NCBI GenBank assembly: GCA_973895155.1
Contig: OZ316892.1
Coordinates: 1,922,001 to 1,986,000 of the forward strand
Length of the DNA stretch: 64,000 bases
DNA from: Marsupella aquatica
Taxonomy: Eukaryota > Marchantiophyta
Direction: 5' to 3'
In this document: positions 1 to 10,418 of the stretch, piece after piece
Numbering within the stretch: the first letter of the stretch is position 1
Layout of the letters: each line of letters begins with the position of its first letter
Made by a program: the position numbers and the translations under genes
Notes under the pieces: model-generated
The model's database searches: none
What the model was told of the DNA's origin: nothing
The model's input: only the letters and a program-made list of their open reading frames with translations

Positions 1-102
1 AGGCTTTTCAATAAGTTCGGACCGCCATCTACACTAGAGTGGCCTGTTGTTCATTATTCACGGAGACTAGTCCCTTTTTTGTCATTAAATGCACCTCGGT
101 TC

Positions 103-352
103 TCCCCCACACCCCACCGGAAGACCCTCCTCATTTTTGTGTCACAATTCAGTTTCAGGCCAGTCTTTTTGGGTTCCCTCGTTGCCCTTGCCCATCCCAT
201 GCCTGGGCAGCCCTTAAAATCACACCCTTCCTGCCCAACACCCCACCTGAAGACTCTCCTCATTTTTGTGTCACAAGTCAGTTTCAAGCCAACCATTTTG
301 GGTTCCCTCGTTACCCCTGCCCATCCCATGCCTGGGCAGCCCTTAAAACCCC
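103..352. repeat. Tandem duplication inside the left foldback arm
   Basis: Two direct copies of about 130 bp (near 103-225 and 236-352) both run from CACCCCACC through CTCATTTTTGTGTCACAA to CATGCCTGGGCAGCCCTTAAAA. Overlapping open frames over this stretch, on both strands, come from the repeat and are not genes. Confidence 0.75.
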
Positions 353-474
353 ACCCTTCTTGCTGTTGACTGTTTGTTGAGTAGGGGTGGTGAACAAAGT
401 TGCCATGACACGAAGGAGTGTTTATGGCAAGCATCTACTCTTTCCCTTATCCCCTTTCTATGTCTTTCCCCAAT

Positions 475-1157
475 TTCTCCAAAGAATAGTCTTCCGTGAA
501 CTTTAGTAAGGTGAACCAGTGGTTTGGGTGAAATCCCGGTGCCTCGCTGATGCTATCTGGGTGCTATTTTTTAAAATTTGTTTTTTGCAGTTAAATCAAG
601 TGGCCCTTTAAACAATTCTTTGATGCTATTTTGCCAAAAACCTTTGTGGAATTATTCATGTTAGACTTGAGCATTTCGTTGGTGTTATTTTTGTGAAAGT
701 TTTTTTCAGATGTGAGCACCAAGCTAGAGCATTTCAGGCAATTTACACAATGTCACTTAAATGGTAATTTTTATTGTTTAGCTTAGTACACAATGCACTA
801 ATTGAATTCTCAAGGCATCAATTGAATTCATAAAAATGAGCATTAGGATGCACATAGTAACAAATGTAAAAGCAGTTATATGACCTTAAAATTTGAGCTC
901 AATGTTGGTGAAACAACCACAAAATTAACTATCAAAATCATATCACAATTCACGCCTCTATGTTTACTCAAAGTGACACAAAAAGAACTTGGTGTGTTTA
1001 GGAAATACTCACATTGGACTCCTTTTTTTGGCAAAATAGTATCAAAGAATTGTTTGAATCACACGTGATTCATTTGCAGAAAACAAATTTAAAAAATAGT
1101 ACCCAAAACCATTGACTCGCCTTACTAAAGTTCAGGTAAGACTATGCTTTGGATAAA
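475..1157. mobile_element. Small foldback element nested in the larger one
   Basis: The segment 475-650 is repeated in reverse complement at about 1010-1157. Shared landmarks include CCAAAG.ATAGTCTT at the tip, GAACTTTAGTAAGG, CTATTTTTTAAA and CAATTCTTTGAT.CTATTTTGCC. It is about 680 bp long with 150-175 bp arms and no coding sequence, which is typical of a MITE or foldback element. It lies wholly inside the 53-2376 element. No clear target duplication was seen. Confidence 0.55.
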
Positions 1158-2164
1158 TACTTTCAGGTGTGAGTACTGCCAAAAAAATTGAGATGGAATA
1201 ACTAAAGAGAGTAAATATTAGGTACCTTAAAGTAGTACTTACCTTGCACAAGTATTTCAAAACATGGAAAAAAATGAATATGGGAGTGACAAGGGCTAAA
1301 TACTTTGTACATATGTTATCTATTTATTTTAAGCAAGTGTACACTTAAAAATTGCTTCTAGAGAGTACATTTGGTGGACTGATGTAGATAATTGTAGGAT
1401 TATGTTACAATTAAAAAATGCAGAAAAGAATCACTGACACAGGTCATGAGAAAGGGTTGCAGGGACAAGGGGCCCCATTAAGTATATTTGAAAAGTGAGG
1501 GGCTAGGCATGATTATCTATACCTATAGGGGACCCATCAAGTATTTTGCCGGCGCTTTTTGTGATCGTTTAGTTTCTGCCGTGAAATTCCTTTCTTTGTC
1601 TTTTCTCAACTCCATTTCTCAACCAAACCAGACTTTTTGACATCCTTTGATTCATGCCAGAAATTGTTGTCTGTAGGGTTGTAGTTATTTTAGTCATTTT
1701 TGCAGTTGTTTGGACTCAGGCTTATTTTGGCTCTTTAATCTTACAGAGGTTAGGCTAATGTTTTCACCCCTTTATTGAGTCACTTGCCTTTGGTATCCTG
1801 TGTGTCCTGGGTTGACAATTTTTGTTCTTTGGAAATGTCACATATACATTCTCCTTCAACCAGATAGTTCTTTTCTGGAATCTGAGATAATTTTGTTCCT
1901 ACAAAAGAGACCTCAATGCAACCACACTCAATGCTGAGAGGAATTCCTGCCTGAAAAAAATTATATTTGTAGGGAGGGTTTAGTTCTTCTTGCAATTGGT
2001 GACTACTCTCGCCTTATTTGGCTCTTTGGTCTTGGGTTTTATTTCCATGTTTCAAACTTTCAAAATACAGTCAGAAAAATCTGAGGAATGGCCAGAGAGC
2101 GGGCCAGAGAAGCCATTATTTAAAATTAAAATATATAAATAAAAATATATAAATAAAGGGGTTA
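1158..2164. other. Non-coding interior of the foldback element
   Basis: This is AT-rich sequence with only short, unsupported open frames. I see no recognisable protein or RNA gene. Confidence 0.5.
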
Positions 2165-2794
2165 CCAAAAAGGGCGAGGATTTAAGGGCTGCCCAAGCAT
2201 GGGATGGGCAGGGGCACCCAGGGGACCCAAAAAGGCTGGCCTGGAAAAAGTGGGACACAAAAACGAGGAGAGTCTTCTGGTGAAGTGTGGGGGAAAACCA
2301 AGATGCATGGTGAGGTGTGGGGGAAAACCAAGATGCATTTAATGACAAAACAGGGACTCGTCTCCCTGAATCATTGGATGTGGACCATTAGCTCTAAGCT
2401 TGCCACATTTCCCCGTGAGACCTAGTCCTTCACACTGGTGTAGTGTTCGACACTTTTCCCTTTCTCTTTTTCCTTTTTTAGCATGTGATTTTTTAGGGTT
2501 GCATTTGCTTTTCTTTTTAATTGTTGGGTGTTTGTCCTCTTTGGCCCTCTTTTCATTCCCTTCATTGTACTTTGTTTTTTCCTGTTTTATAAATTTTGGG
2601 GAAAGATTGGATTAATTAAGGTGAGAAAAACTTCAAACAAAATAAACATTTTGAGAGGACGGAAGACACCTGAGATTTGCAACTAGCGAGCAAATTAACA
2701 GCTTTTAATTACAATGCCACTAAAGATGTGTATACTCAACGGTTAAGGTGTTTATTAGATTTGTTATTATAATGTCACGAGCTCAATACCCGTG

Positions 2795-3990
2795 CGTTGG
2801 ACAAAAGAAGTCATGTCGGCCAGGATGTCGTTGAGAAAAAAAGATGTCGTGTCAGCCAAGAGGTCGTGGAGAGAGAAACTATCGTGTTGGCCAAGAGGTG
2901 GTTGAGAGAAAAAAAAGTCGTTGAGAAGAAAAGATGTCATGTTGGCCAAGAGGTTGTTGAAAAAAAGTTGTCATGTCAGCCAAGATGTCCTTGAAAAAAA
3001 GATGTTGTGTTGGCAAAGACATCATTGAGAGAAAAGATGCTGTGTCGGCCATGACATCGTTAAGGGAAATTACTCATGCATTGCACAAAAGCTGTCATTA
3101 AGAAAAAAAATGTTGTGTCGCCCAAAATATCATTAAAATGAGGATATCATGGCGCCCAATATATTGTTAAGAAAACAGATGTTGTGGCGCCCAAGATGTA
3201 GTGTCCCCCAAGATGTCGCTAAGAGGAAAGTGTTGTGGCGCCCAAAATGCTCTTAAGAGAATTATATGTTGTGTTTCCCAAGAATGATGTTCTTATGTGA
3301 AAAATGTCATGAAGTAAAAAGATGTTGTTAAGAAAAAGAAGTCAATTGCCAAAGATGGCATGTTGCCCAAAAGGTCATCAAGTAAAAAATTGTGTCAAGT
3401 AAGTAGATGTCATGTTGCCAATGATGTTGGTATGCCAAAGATGTCGTTAAGTATTAAGATGTTGTTAAGTATAAAATCATGGTCAATAGATAAAATATGT
3501 CATTACTAAAATATGTCGTGAAGTAAAAGATGTTGTTAAGTACATATCGGGCTTGATACCTGTGCATTGCACAAATGATGCATGTTGAGGTGAGAAAATA
3601 TGTCGATAAGAGAAAAACATGTCGAGCTGAGAAAAATATGTCAAGGAAAGAAAATATAGCAAGGTGAGGAAAAGATATCATATTACAGAAAAAAACATTC
3701 AAAGGTGAGAAAAATAAGTCAAGGAGAGAAAACATGGTGAGATGAGAAAAAGATGTCAATATGAGGAAAAAATGTTGAGGGGGAAGAAAGATGTTGTGGT
3801 GAGATAAAGATGACCAGGTGAGAAAAATATGACAAAATGAGACAAATATAATATATATATGTTGAGGTGAGAAAAGATCTCAAGGTGAGTAAAATATGTC
3901 AAGATGAACAAAGATCTTGAGGTGCGAAGATCTTAATATGAAGAAAAGATGTCAAGATGAGAAACTATTTTATCTATATTTGATTTATAT
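2795..3990. repeat. Degenerate minisatellite, ~25-35 bp units
   Basis: Dozens of loosely conserved units contain variants of AAGATGTCGTTGAGA followed by GTGTCGGCCAAG or GTTGCCCAA. The units drift gradually along the array: early ones contain GTCGGCCA, middle ones GGCGCCCAA, and late ones AGGTGAGAAAA with ATGTCAAG. There is no coding support, and the open frames here only reflect the repeat periodicity. Confidence 0.75.
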
Positions 3991-4109
3991 TTGAAATTAT
4001 TTCCAAAAAATAGAATTATTTATATATTAATAAATTTAATTAAAATTTGATTAATTTTTTCAATTGTGGCAGGTATGGGAAGGTTAAAGGGTAGCTTGGG
4101 CAGGAATTT

Positions 4110-4445
4110 ATTTTAAAAAGTGGTGTATGGCTAGATCTTAAAGTATGGAAAAAAATATGTTTTGGTGAACATTCAAGATTGATTGTCACTTTTTTTTAGT
4201 TTGTAAAGGGACCGGATCAAGATTATAGTGGTACATGGTAAAGGGAGGTCTCCTTGATACTCTTGCATTGCTAGAGACCCTCCTTATTTTCTTTGTACTA
4301 TTAAATTCATTTTTTTCTTGGAAACATTGCTCTCCATTTTCATTCACAAAAGAAATCATTCTTTCATGTTTTTCATTTTTGGGATATTGCAAATTTGAAT
4401 GACTACGATAATATAAAAAGTAACAATTTATTATAGCTTTTGATG
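4110..4445 (+). repeat. Dispersed repeat, copy 1 (3' portion)
   Basis: This shares scattered but collinear similarity with 45345-45690: AGATCT near the start, a TATGTTTTGGTGAA / AATGTTTTGATGAA block, then GCAAATTTGAATGAC and TTATTATAGCTTT / GTATTATAGTTCT at the end. The tail block recurs once more at 6110-6200. It is old and diverged, and of unknown class. Confidence 0.45.
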
Positions 4446-4974
4446 TTGTCTTTGTAATCTAACCTATTTTTAATTAAGCTATTTTAATTAAATTACTATC
4501 ATTATTATATTTTGCAATATTGTAATACTTGTAATAATATATAGTATCATATATATTATGTATTTTTGTATTTCATGTGTATACCTTCTTGATACTCATG
4601 CATGTACATTCACTCTCTTGTTTTGTGTGCCCCATTGGTTCTAGCATTGGCTCCCTACTTTTGTGTCTCGCATTTGATTCACCGTTTGTGTGTAATGTAT
4701 TTATTATTTTTTTGGTGCACACTAAATTTAATATAACCTTTATTACTTTTGTCACTTGCTTATCAAACGATTTACACGACAAATACGTGTTTCCTCCTAC
4801 TAAAATCGTTTATTATCGTATGACGGGAACGTGGAGGGACGCTATTAGGATTCTATTGCATGTAGGATGAGTATGTTTGATTTCGCTCCTGGAAGTGTAA
4901 TTTTTGATCAAGTCTACCGACTAGCCTCTCTGCTTTTGATCAAGTCCCATGGACTACACCACACACACTCCTAC

Positions 4975-5215
4975 TGTCTTCCCCCGAACACAGCGCCCGG
5001 GCGTTGTGTTCGAATATGGTAAAAATAGGGACTTTAGGCAAAAAAGATGTTTTCACTCAAACACAACGCCATATGAACACAACGCCCTGGCGCTGTGTTC
5101 GAAATTGACTTTGTGTTCGAAAATGTGCAAAAGTGACTATAGGAGGGCATTGTGCTCGAATTTGACTTTGTGTTCAAAAATGTGCAAAAGTGACTATAGG
5201 AGAACTTAGGTAACC
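4975..5215. repeat. Array of GAACACAACGCC-type motifs, left cluster
   Basis: Repeated GAACACAACGCC, GTTGTGTTCGAA and CGCTGTGTTCGAA motifs occur in both orientations, several as local palindromes around CGCCCGGGCG. A 50-odd bp unit ending GTGCAAAAGTGACTATAGGAG is duplicated directly. A second cluster lies at 5830-6000. The pair may be the subterminal regions of one degenerate DNA transposon, but no ends were identified. Confidence 0.5.
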
Positions 5216-5829
5216 GGGTTGCAACTACGATGCATGAAGCCCAAACGCAGACCACCAGAGAATGGAGTATGCCATCAATGCGCAAATCCTAGGAGATGGA
5301 AAAGTCTGGTGAGGAATACATGGGCACCTACGAGCATCGACTTGTTTTAGGGGAGCCTTGATAAGGAAGCGGAGAGAAACTATGAATACTTTAGAGGTAC
5401 TCTGGGAGATGGTGAGTTTTGTTCTTATGCACAGGCAAGTAGGTGTTTCTTTTTAACGAAACAGACTTAGCAAAGCAGCATACATACATACGTTACTTAA
5501 AATCGTCCCACACATCCGTTCTTTCAACTTACAAAATACATTGTCCTTTGAGAAATGTAAGCTAATTTCAGAATCCATTATTCTCGGAGGAGTGTGCGCT
5601 GTTTCCAAAATGTTAAGCAGCAATCTGGAAGTATCGATATATTGTTCTGTTGTGTGAACTTTTGATGGACTTTCACATCAATCTCTGACTGACGCCATGA
5701 CGTCTCGTGAAAGAAACCATAATACCTATGTGCATAATTAGGTCTGACGACTCACTTCCTCTATTTCCAATTTTCCATTGCCCTACATGCATCTCACAAT
5801 GCCAAAATTCAAGCACATGAATTACCTTA

Positions 5830-6000
5830 AATTTGAACACAACCCACATTTTGAATTCAAACACAACGCCACATTTTGAATTCAAACACAACGCCACATT
5901 TCGAACACAATGCCACAAGTCCAAAAAATGAAAACATTGACTTCAAACTCAAACACAACGCCCTGGGCGCTATATTCGAATAGAGCGCCCTTTGGCTCAT
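5830..6000. repeat. Array of GAACACAACGCC-type motifs, right cluster
   Basis: Three direct units contain CACAACGCCACATTTTGAA or close variants. They are followed by a palindrome centred on CGCCCTGGGCGC and a further GAATAGAGCGCCC. The motif matches the 4975-5215 cluster. Confidence 0.5.
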
Positions 6001-6109
6001 TATTAAAAATTTTGAAAACCAAACACTTTTGCTACACCTACTTGACTTTCTACTCATATACGCAATTATAAGTCATCACTAAGTTACTACCGGGTTTGGG
6101 GCCCTGCCA

Positions 6110-6200
6110 CAACTTCTCTTTGATTAATGTTTTTTGGACACTGCAAATTTGAATGACGACCACTTCATAAAAAGGCGCAACCTTGTATTATAGTTTAGGA
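6110..6200 (+). repeat. Dispersed repeat, partial copy
   Basis: This contains the block GCAAATTTGAATGACGACC and the tail CCTTGTATTATAGTTTA, matching 4388-4440 and 45628-45685 in the same orientation. Confidence 0.5.
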
Positions 6201-7099
6201 TAGTTTTCATCTATGGTTCCTTAGGTTAACATGTGTGTCATGTTGAAGGAGTCAAATATGTGTCGAGCCGGTGTCTCATCCACATTGTTGAAATTTCCTA
6301 AAGCAGTCTTGTGACTGACAGTGCTAATGGAAGAGACCACATGCTAACACATGTCTGACCCAGGTTAACCCTTGTCTATCTTTGGTTTGTCCGAATTGTA
6401 GAACAATGGCACACTAACAAATGGAAATATTATAACTATACACATCTTTAGTGGCATTCTACTTAAAAGTTAATGAATTTAAATGTGATATCTTCAAGCC
6501 GAGGCATTTTTGGTGAACATGGAACCTAGGCTGAGCCTCTATTTGCTTTATCTGGGCAAGATGTGGGTGCCTGAGGAAAGACTGTTGTTTTGAATTGATT
6601 TGACTCACATTACTTTGTTTGCTTACCCTTGGGTGTTTACCAAGCCAAGTAAATGAAGCAGTAATCTAAGGTGCTTAACAATCTAACTGAATTTATTTAC
6701 TTATAAGTGAACTGAAATATTTGAATAGTTATACAAAAATAATGATAGTTATCTCAAAGGAAATCCACATAATAAGTACTCGTCATCCTAATGTCCATAT
6801 GCACATTTGTTTACTTACCTCATTTGTACCTCCATGAAACCCTCGTGAATGTAGTTGCCTAAGTCCACTTTTGGTCATTCGTCAATGTATTGTACTCACT
6901 TTGAGTTCTTTGAAAAATGTATATTTATTAGATCTTGTTTACTTTGGTTATTTAACAATACATGTAAAGTACATCAAACACTATAATAAACGGTTAAAAT
7001 GTGTTGGTACTTAACACTAGCACTTGGTTAGGGGGCATAATATAACCTTAGTTAAGGGCTGTTGAGGTTAGACTAGTGAAGGGCCTGTACCTTGGAGGA
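6201..7099. other. Gene-free AT-rich stretch
   Basis: I see no conserved gene, RNA gene or clear repeat here. One block near 6430-6470 is the reverse complement of a short motif (ATGCCACTAAAGATGTGTAT) also found near 2715. Confidence 0.4.
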
Positions 7100-7440
7100 T
7101 GTTGAGAAAAGACGACATTCACAACGGCATGCCCATAACCATCCAATGATCAAGTAGTCAACACAGAGAGATACGTGATTCACCTCCACATGAAGCTACA
7201 TATATCCACGGGAACACAAGCTTTACTGCACACTAGGCTGACCGGCCAAGCATCCATAGCACAAACTCTCCCTATATCTCAACTGGCTCCGTAACAATGA
7301 GCCTGAGTTCCCCCTATCCAAGCAAACACCGCTTGGGATATAGAATGTGCATAACATGACTAACCTAACCTAGCTTGCGACTAAAGTTAGCCCTACCTAT
7401 GGTACATTCGTAACTCTAGACCTAAGAGTTAATCCTAATA
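7100..7440 (+). mobile_element. LTR-like repeat, copy 1
   Basis: This begins TGTTGAG and is collinear with 39767-40135 over more than 300 bp. Shared blocks are ACCATCCAA, GAGAGATA.GTGATTCAC, GCTTTACTGCAC, AAGCATCCATAGCACAA, CCGTAACAATGAGC and TCCAAGCAAACACCGCTTGG. A TG start, this length and two dispersed copies without an internal region are what solo LTRs look like. I did not find a clear 5-bp duplication or the CA end, so the class is inferred. Confidence 0.45.
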
Positions 7441-7969
7441 GAGGAAATCTTGTTATGCTCTTATTGGAGTTCAATCTTCAAGAATGTGAAACTTTTTTTT
7501 CTCATCATGTCACCAAACCATATTACAGGTGTGTGCTCATATCTTAATTTAAATTAGAAGATGCATATTATGCTAGAGGAATATGATTAATTGTTGGCAA
7601 CTGTACAATCTACCTTGTTACTCAAAGAATTCAGATATGTAAAGTGCATTAGAAAGATCTTGACAGAGATGAGTATTAATGAGTTATAGACCAATTTATA
7701 TGAAAGGTTAGCTTGAATGTTTTTGAGGTAGCTTGGACTCGGCCTTGGGTTAGCACAGGTTAGCTTAATTTGGGCAAACATAAATATATTCCATCATACT
7801 GAAAGCAATCTCCGAGTCCAAGCTACCTTTAGTACATTTACTATAATTACATATCATGTCCAATTTAATCATTAGTTGTAAGAACAACTTAAGTTTTCTC
7901 TTTGTTTCTGGGTAGACATACACAAAAATATTATTCACTTGTCTTTTTACCAAAACTTGTACCGACCAC

Positions 7970-8545
7970 CCTTTTTTGAATGTGAATAGAGGGGAGGACA
8001 ATAAAAATATCACCAAAACACCTTACTCACATTCTTTGAATGATAGAAAAACATCATCCATGTCACCATTTTAATAATAATTCATAACAAGCCATACTCG
8101 TTTCTATGCACATCTCTCTTTCTATGCACATATGTTATAGTGGGGCCATAGAACCCATTTTTAATGCAAATAGAAATCATGGGAAAAATAATGCATGATT
8201 ATCATTTGACATACATCATAGTCACGAGTTTTTTATCCACATGATGAGTCATGTCTAGAGGCTTCTAGAGAGCCTAGGCCACCACTCTAGCTTATAGTTG
8301 ACGCTTTATAAGTAAGATAATGTCAGGTGGAAAATAAGTTAGAAACTTTCATACCACTGGGATGGTTTGTGAAGGGTGCGTACAAGATTATCATGGAGTT
8401 AGTGTCTAGTGGCTTCACTCTAGAAGCCTAGGCCATCACTCTAGCTTATAGTTGGTGCTTTATAAGTAAGATAATGTCTGGTGGAAAATAATTATAAACT
8501 TTCATACCACTCGGATGGTTTTTGAAGGGTGCGCACAAGATTGTT
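7970..8545 (-). repeat. Dispersed repeat family, inverted relative to 16500-16930
   Basis: The stretch reads in reverse complement at about 16500-16930. Shared blocks are ATCACCAAAA, CATTCTTTGAATGA, TGGGGCCATA.AACCCATT, TTTGACATA, GATGAG.CATG and TCTAGAAGCCTAG. The end 8254-8545 is itself a direct duplication with a period of about 151 bp, marked by TCTAGCTTATAGTTG, GCTTTATAAGTAAGATAATG and CTTTCATACCACT.GGATGG in both units. No protein is encoded. Confidence 0.6.
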
Positions 8546-8669
8546 GGACAGGTGGAGATTCCCCTGCACATACCCTCAAAAGGTCAAATTTTGAGTGGCT
8601 TTCTACAAGGATTTCAATGACATTGAAATCATAAAAATACCAAAAATATTGTAGTGTGTCACCTTATTG

Positions 8670-8920
8670 CTTTTGGGATCTTTTGACTCTAGTTAAATTA
8701 GTGTAGTGAAAGTTTGGGAGGTTGTCAGCAATCGATAATCATTGATATGATTGGCTGTATCCCATGGTCTTCTAATGTGCTCCCCTTAAGAATTGCTTTG
8801 GGATCTTTTGACTCTAGTTAAATTAGTGTAGTGAAAGTTTGGGAGGTTGTCACCAATGGATAATCATTGATATGATTGGCTGTATCCCATGGTCTTCTAA
8901 TGTGCTCCCCTTAAGCATTG
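8670..8920 (+). repeat. Direct tandem duplication, period ~124-127 bp
   Basis: Two nearly identical copies run from GGGATCTTTTGACTCTAG through GATAATCATTGATATGATTG to TCTAATGTGCTCCCCTTAAG. The high identity points to a recent duplication. Confidence 0.85.
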
Positions 8921-9079
8921 CATGTTTTCATCTATCTGCATTCAACAGAATAATGATGGATGGGTCTATGACCAGCCCTAGGCTCACCATCAAAGTATTG
9001 TTTGAAGCAAACCGAGAAATATTTGTCCAGCAAGTAGAGATTTCCAGACAGATTTCCAAATTACATTTTTCACTTCTGA

Positions 9080-9335
9080 CTTGTATTGTGGTCGATTATT
9101 GATTGCTGACAACCTAATTTATGGTCGATTATTGATTGCTGCCACTTTCTACTTAATCAACCTGAACGTGCACTGCTTGATATATGTTTTGTGTCCAGGT
9201 TAGGATAAATCTACTTTGGAACTTAATTTAATTTCAAGACTTACAAGAAAGCTTTGCTATCACACAATCAAGTGGAGCTTAATTTAATTTCAAGACTGAC
9301 AAGAAGCATTTGCTATCACACAACCAAGAGCCAGA
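9080..9335 (+). repeat. Short local direct duplications
   Basis: GGTCGATTATTGATTGCTG occurs at about 9091 and 9124. A second pair near 9221 and 9280 repeats TTAATTTAATTTCAAGACT followed by ACAAGAA and TTTGCTATCACACAA. These look like slippage-type duplications in non-coding DNA. Confidence 0.75.
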
Positions 9336-10418
9336 GCTACATGAAAGATGATTGACTGGTGTCCTAGGCGGCAAATTATATCAGCTTTTACTAATCAAAC
9401 ATTGGTCACATAAGCAGGGACGCCCTACAGCGGGAGTTGAGAAAAGGGATAGATGTCTGAGTGGTTTCAATCTACATGTACATTCTCAAGCGTTAACTCA
9501 AGATCTGGAAAGATTTCCATTTCCATGCATTTGTAACCGAAATGTGGGTCATTCACAGCAAATACTAACAACATTTAGAGCTTCAAGAGCTGGTTTCATA
9601 ATTGCAATTATGTATGTCTGCTAGGCCTGCTCAATTGGCATAGATAGGAAGAATGGATGACTCTTTACTCTCTTTCTCTCTCCTTCTCTCTTGCAAAGTG
9701 GTCTGAAATTTTGGCAGAGGTAGATAGACGAAATGATGTGCAAATTTCTGAGCCTCAATGGCCCTAATGCATGGAACAGCAAGCAAGAATAATAAGTAGT
9801 GTTTGTGCTGACGTAGGGATAGCTAGAGATGTCAAGATCTTGAGATTAGTGAGCATCTTTCACAAATTTGAGAACCAAACCGCACTCACCTTGCACATAG
9901 CTCGCAAATTAAGGTTGAGCATCGCTCTAGATTGTTACGACAATCGAATCTAAAGTTTTGGATTGATTTTGTGCAATGGTATATTAGATGTAGGTGCAAT
10001 TCGAATTGCCTATTGTTCATGTCGCAGTATGTGGCTTTCAATCTTTGAATATGATCATGGTCGCCTTTGCCCGATGGAATGAGACGGAATTTTGATTGGT
10101 GGTTGTCAGGTTTGACATAGAAGACAATCGGTTAAGAACATGAGATGGAAGTCGAGGATCAAAGCTACTGATTCAATTACCTGGTTAAGAACTTTGCAAC
10201 CGACTTTTCTCGAAAGAGTGGAGTTGCAACAGCTAATTCAATGCCAAAATTGGAGCCTTGTAGACAGAAGTTGCCAAAATTTGTGATAGTGGAAAGTCCT
10301 AGAGAAAACGTTTGACAACATGGATTTTATTATTGATAGAAATTGAGAAACAAAATGCCAAGACGTAAGTACCAGTCGGTCAGAAGCAACCTTCAACACG
10401 TCAAATAGGCAGAGTCAG

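Larger units (their letters stand above)
53..2376. mobile_element. Foldback element with long inverted arms
   Basis: The sequence from about 53 to 230 reappears in reverse complement at about 2165-2376. Both arms share the landmarks GTCATTAAATGCA, CTCATTTTTGTGTC, CCCATCCCATGC and GGGCAGCCCTTAAA, in the same order inward from the ends. The left arm is partly duplicated in tandem, and the right arm carries a short internal duplication. No transposase is visible between the arms, so this looks like a non-autonomous foldback or long-TIR element of about 2.3 kb. I could not find a convincing target-site duplication, and the exact ends are approximate. Confidence 0.5.

Noticed and set aside
2797-2994. 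Lysine/arginine-rich frame with repeated VEKKRC
   Set aside because: It is only the translation of the minisatellite unit.
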